A DNA stretch of 8,503 nt, from assembly GCA_934663885.1 (NCBI GenBank), contig CAKUKW010000080.1, forward strand, positions 1 to 8,503, in the 5' to 3' direction. The DNA is from an uncultured Tidjanibacter sp. (GTDB taxonomy: Bacteria; Bacteroidota; Bacteroidia; Bacteroidales; Rikenellaceae). Shown piece after piece: positions 5,765-8,503 of this stretch. A model generated the notes under the pieces. The model saw nothing but the letters and a program-made list of their open reading frames with translations. It was not told the origin of the DNA and did no database searches. A program made the position numbers and the translations under genes. Each line of letters starts with the position of its first letter. Within the stretch, counting starts at the first letter, position 1.

Positions 5765-6787
5765 ATGAAAATAGGTAATGTAAATATTGGCGACAAACCG
5801 CTTTTCCTGGCTCCGATGGAGGATGTTACCGATCCGTCGTTCCGTTTTATATGCAAGGATTTCGGGGCGGACGTGGTTTATACCGAATTCATATCTTCTG
5901 ACGGGCTGATAAGGGATGCCGCCAAGTCGCGCGCCAAACTCGACATATCCGATCAGGAACGCCCGGTCGGGATACAAATATACGGACACCTTATAGATAC
6001 TATGGTGGAGTCGGCGGTTATAGCCGAGAAGGCAAAGCCGGATATAATTGATATAAATTTCGGGTGTCCCGTAAAGAAAATAGCTAACCGCGGCGCCGGC
6101 AGCGGAATGATGCGCGACATTCCGCTGATGGTCGAAATGACACGCCGTATTGTGGATGCCGTTAAAACTCCCGTTACGGTCAAGACCAGGCTTGGGTGGG
6201 ATGATGATAACAAGAATATAGAGGAAATCGCGCTGAGGCTGCAGGACGCGGGCATATCGGCGCTTACAATACACGGGCGCACACGCTCGCAACTTTACAG
6301 GGGCGAGGCCGACTGGACACTAATAGGGAAAGTCAAAAATAATCCGGCAATTAAAATTCCGGTAATAGGCAACGGGGACATTGACTCGGCGGAGAAGGCG
6401 GCGCTGTATTTCGACCGTTACGGGGTGGACGGGATAATGATAGGGAGGGCCACTTACGGCAGGCCGTGGATATTTCGCGAGATAAAGCATTATCTGGCCA
6501 CCGGGGAAATACTTCCGCAGCCGTCGGTCACAGAGCGCGTCGGGATAGCAAAACGGCACCTTATCAAATCCATCGAGGTAAAAGGGGAGAAGGTCGGGGT
6601 ACTGGAGATGCGCAGACACCTTTCGAATTACTTCAAGGGACTCCCGGATTTTAAGGCTACCCGCATGAAGCTCGTGACCCTCACGAACATTCCGGAACTG
6701 TTGGGCACCCTCGATTACGTGGCGGAAAACTGGGGTGGATACGATATTTCAAAAATAATACCTGCACACCTTTCGCACGATATTTAA
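5765..6787 (+). CDS. dusB: tRNA-dihydrouridine synthase, DusB type
   Basis: Dus enzymes use FMN and NAD(P)H to reduce specific uridines in tRNA to dihydrouridine in the cytoplasm. The protein has 340 residues, the normal length. The N-terminal TIM-barrel start is LAPMEDVTDPSFRFICKDFG (residues 15-34). The catalytic cysteine is Cys101 in NFGCPVKKIANRGAGSGMM. HGRTRSQLYRG (170-180), GNGDI (202-206) and GIMIGRATYGRPWIF (223-237) form the FMN and phosphate-binding strands. The C-terminal helical tRNA-binding domain runs from about residue 250 and includes MRRHLSNYFKGLP. The ATG at 5765 follows GAGGA with only two bases between, so any ribosome-binding site is unusually close. By hand count about 25 of 38 isoleucines are AUA. 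Assignment to DusB over other Dus classes rests on the overall pattern. Confidence 0.95.
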   Translation: MKIGNVNIGDKPLFLAPMEDVTDPSFRFICKDFGADVVYTEFISSDGLIRDAAKSRAKLDISDQERPVGIQIYGHLIDTMVESAVIAEKAKPDIIDINFGCPVKKIANRGAGSGMMRDIPLMVEMTRRIVDAVKTPVTVKTRLGWDDDNKNIEEIALRLQDAGISALTIHGRTRSQLYRGEADWTLIGKVKNNPAIKIPVIGNGDIDSAEKAALYFDRYGVDGIMIGRATYGRPWIFREIKHYLATGEILPQPSVTERVGIAKRHLIKSIEVKGEKVGVLEMRRHLSNYFKGLPDFKATRMKLVTLTNIPELLGTLDYVAENWGGYDISKIIPAHLSHDI

Positions 6788-6823
6788 TCCGGCTACACTT
6801 TACACTTTGGTCTTCAGTATGCT

Positions 6824-6840
6824 GCCTCTTGCGGAGAGGC
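6824..6840 (+). terminator. Hairpin downstream of dusB (weak terminator candidate)
   Basis: GCCTCT-TGCGG-AGAGGC forms a six-bp GC-rich stem with a five-base loop, 37 bases after the dusB stop. No T-run follows directly; the next bases are GGTGTGGCGG, and a TTTT comes only at 6861-6864. It may be a transcript 3' end, but it is not a classical intrinsic terminator. Confidence 0.35.
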
Positions 6841-6892
6841 GGTGTGGCGGTGCGGTACGGTTTTAGGCAAGGGCTCATAATATGCCAGGTTA

Positions 6893-6923
6893 TTTGATAA
6901 ATGTTCTAATTTATATATTTTCG
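6893..6923 (+). promoter_or_regulatory. Candidate promoter for the BACON lipoprotein gene
   Basis: TTTG at 6893-6896 is followed after 19 bases by TATTTTCG at 6916-6923. The pair fits the Bacteroidota -33/-7 pattern (TTTG, 19-21 bases, TAnnTTTG) with one mismatch. It lies 70 bases before the ATG at 6994. An overlapping reading, TATATTTT at 6914, is about equally good. Confidence 0.4.
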
Positions 6924-6993
6924 CAAGGCGGCTTATGTCGTTTGAGAGATATGAAACAGTGACTCCCTATTATTAACCAATTATAATTATCTA

Positions 6994-8503
6994 ATGAAAA
7001 GAGTTTTACTATTTGCAATTTCGGCTATACTTGTAGCGGGAATGTGGTCTTGCGAGAAGACCAAAAAAGAAGACGCCAGCCTCCAACTGGAGCCGGCAAC
7101 CGATATCGTTTTCGATGTCGAAGGGGAAACCGTAAAGATTAAGGTTACGACTAATCAGGATGAATGGGACGCTAAGTCCGACCAGACATGGTGCGAAGTA
7201 ACCAAGGGCACCGGTGAATTTACGCTGACCGTAAAAGCCAATGAAAGCGAAGATGCCATGCCCCAGGCTGTAATAACCGTAATTGCGGGAGAAGGCGACA
7301 ATACCATTACGAAAACGATAAAGGCCGACCAGCCCGGTAGGGAGATTATAGTTATTTCCGCCGAACTGACATTGGAGCCTGCAACTGATATTGTTTTCGA
7401 GGCAGCCGGCGGAGAAAAGAATATAACAGTTACGACCAACCAGGAGATATGGGATGTACAGTCTGACCAGGCGTGGTGTGTCGTCGCAAAGGGCGAAGGT
7501 CAATTTACGGTTACCGCGGCGGTCAACAAACTTCTGGAGGCGATGCCACAGGCTACGGTTACGGTTACTGCCGGGGAGGGTGATAATATTATCAGGAAGA
7601 CCCTTAAGGTAGACCAGAAAGCCGGCGAACTTCCCGATATGAAGTTTCCCTCGGCCAACCTCTATTATTTTGAGCAGCGCTCATGGGAAAATGTCGGTTA
7701 TTATCAACTGCAGATGGGAAAGGACATTGAACAAGGGATGTATCAAGTAATGAATATCGCGTTTTACCATGATGTGATTACTCCCGAAAACAAAGCGGAT
7801 CTTAACAAGATTCCTGTCGGCACCTTTACTCTTACTCGCACTGAAGAAATAGCCAAATTCAATATTAATCCCGGCAAGGGAACTATGATGACTTCACAGG
7901 ACGGGACATATTGTATTACTATTCATGGCGGTATGCCCTCAAGCCTTCTGCTTATGAATGGAGGTACAATGACCGTTTCCGAAGAAGATGACGGCTACCT
8001 GGTCATAGTTGATTTCGAAGGGGTTGATTCCGAGAACGGAAGTGAAATTACATATCAGGCATACTTCCAGGGCAAACCTTTATATACGTATATACAGTCG
8101 GCAAAGGAGATGTATACCACTACTTTCACAAAAGTGAAGGAAGCGCGCATAATCGATGTGTGGAATGATAAATCCTATATGGTGGCTCTGACGCTGACCG
8201 ACGATTCGGAAAAGAAGGAGATCTCTGTTGCAGGATATCTGCCGCTTGGCTCTTCGCTGCTGGCCCAAGGAACATATACCTTCGACCTTAATGTGCCTTC
8301 AGAAATGGAGCCGTATACGCTCAAAGGCGGTGTATATTCCCCGCAATACGGACTGGAAGGCACCTATTACCAAGAAGTCGAAGATGGTTATTTTACCGTA
8401 ATGATCCCCGCGACCGGTAATACCATGACGGTAACTTATGACGGGAGCACTTACAATCTTACCTTCGATTTCGAAGGGCTGAATGAAAGGAACGCCCGTA
8501 AGG
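6994..8503 (+). CDS. BACON-domain lipoprotein, 3' end beyond window
   Basis: The ATG at 6994 opens a frame with no stop for 503 codons to the window edge, so the C-terminus is missing. Residues 1-20 (MKRVLLFAISAILVAGMWSC) form a lipoprotein signal peptide with Cys20 as the acylation site. The charged stretch EKTKKED follows, which may favour surface export as in other Bacteroidota lipoproteins. Two BACON-type domains follow (about 29-114 and 124-208). Each has LEPATDIVF, VTTNQ..WD, SDQ.WC and a closing DQ. BACON domains are often found in glycan- or mucin-associated proteins. From residue 215 the protein is beta-rich and aromatic and holds two copies of an unnamed module (markers GTFTL 276/GTYTF 426 and TMTV 325/477). 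No catalytic motif is visible. The role is probably binding at the envelope; the ligand is unknown. No SusC/SusD partner is visible in the window. Confidence 0.9.
   Translation, partial: MKRVLLFAISAILVAGMWSCEKTKKEDASLQLEPATDIVFDVEGETVKIKVTTNQDEWDAKSDQTWCEVTKGTGEFTLTVKANESEDAMPQAVITVIAGEGDNTITKTIKADQPGREIIVISAELTLEPATDIVFEAAGGEKNITVTTNQEIWDVQSDQAWCVVAKGEGQFTVTAAVNKLLEAMPQATVTVTAGEGDNIIRKTLKVDQKAGELPDMKFPSANLYYFEQRSWENVGYYQLQMGKDIEQGMYQVMNIAFYHDVITPENKADLNKIPVGTFTLTRTEEIAKFNINPGKGTMMTSQDGTYCITIHGGMPSSLLLMNGGTMTVSEEDDGYLVIVDFEGVDSENGSEITYQAYFQGKPLYTYIQSAKEMYTTTFTKVKEARIIDVWNDKSYMVALTLTDDSEKKEISVAGYLPLGSSLLAQGTYTFDLNVPSEMEPYTLKGGVYSPQYGLEGTYYQEVEDGYFTVMIPATGNTMTVTYDGSTYNLTFDFEGLNERNARK
7087..7626 (+). 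repeat. Tandem BACON-domain duplication, period 285 bp
   Basis: The segments starting at 7087 and 7372 both encode LEPATDIVF and stay colinear for about 85 residues, through VTTNQ, SDQ(T/A)WC, MPQA and AGEGDN. The offset at the first motif is exactly 95 codons. Many third positions differ (for example CTGGAGCCGGCAACC against TTGGAGCCTGCAACT), so the copies are not recent identical duplicates. Confidence 0.85.

Noticed and set aside
5732..6292. Minus-strand open frame of 186 codons across the dusB start
   Set aside because: It is antisense to dusB and would overlap both predicted promoters; no domain is recognisable.
6788..6993. Search for a tRNA or small RNA between dusB and the lipoprotein gene
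   Set aside because: ACCA occurs near 6976, but no acceptor stem or T-loop GTTCRANTC can be folded upstream.
7009..7503. Minus-strand frames within the BACON gene
   Set aside because: They are antisense shadows. The plus-strand frame has a signal peptide, a repeated domain and an uninterrupted 503 codons.

Overview
The window looks like ordinary chromosome from a member of the Bacteroidota, most likely order Bacteroidales. Three things point there. Two upstream regions carry copies of the Bacteroidota -7 promoter box TAnnTTTG. Shine-Dalgarno sequences are weak or absent. A secreted lipoprotein has two BACON domains, and a periplasmic dipeptidyl-peptidase-5-like enzyme is present. Base composition is moderate (around 50% GC by eye) and AUA is unusually common for isoleucine. 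A Rikenellaceae/Alistipes-like host is possible but not shown. There are six protein genes; five are complete and one runs off the right edge.

Layout from left to right. Bases 1-50 show nothing I can name. A minus-strand S9 prolyl-oligopeptidase-family lipoprotein (51-2174) lies about 130 bp downstream of a minus-strand NUDIX hydrolase (2304-2903). A 66-bp divergent spacer with several inverted repeats separates the NUDIX gene from a plus-strand SRPBCC/START-fold protein with an acidic C-terminal tail (2970-3566). That gene converges on minus-strand argS (3639-5426), and a strong bidirectional hairpin terminator lies between them. Upstream of argS is a 338-bp divergent region. It holds a long argS leader with hairpins and a small tandem repeat, then a nearly symmetrical pair of divergent promoters around an inverted repeat. 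The plus-strand promoter of this pair drives dusB (5765-6787). After a 206-bp gap with a hairpin and a candidate promoter comes a plus-strand lipoprotein gene (6994 to beyond 8503). It encodes two BACON domains followed by two copies of a roughly 150-residue beta-rich module that I do not recognise.

How the genes relate. argS (tRNA charging) and dusB (tRNA dihydrouridine modification) are both translation genes. They share a divergent promoter region whose symmetry suggests joint control. The peptidase and the BACON lipoprotein are envelope proteins involved in peptide breakdown and, probably, glycan or mucin binding. There is no evidence of mobile elements, CRISPR, tRNA/rRNA genes or a defence system. 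The most interesting items are the symmetrical argS/dusB promoter, the argS leader element and the unnamed duplicated module in the truncated lipoprotein.
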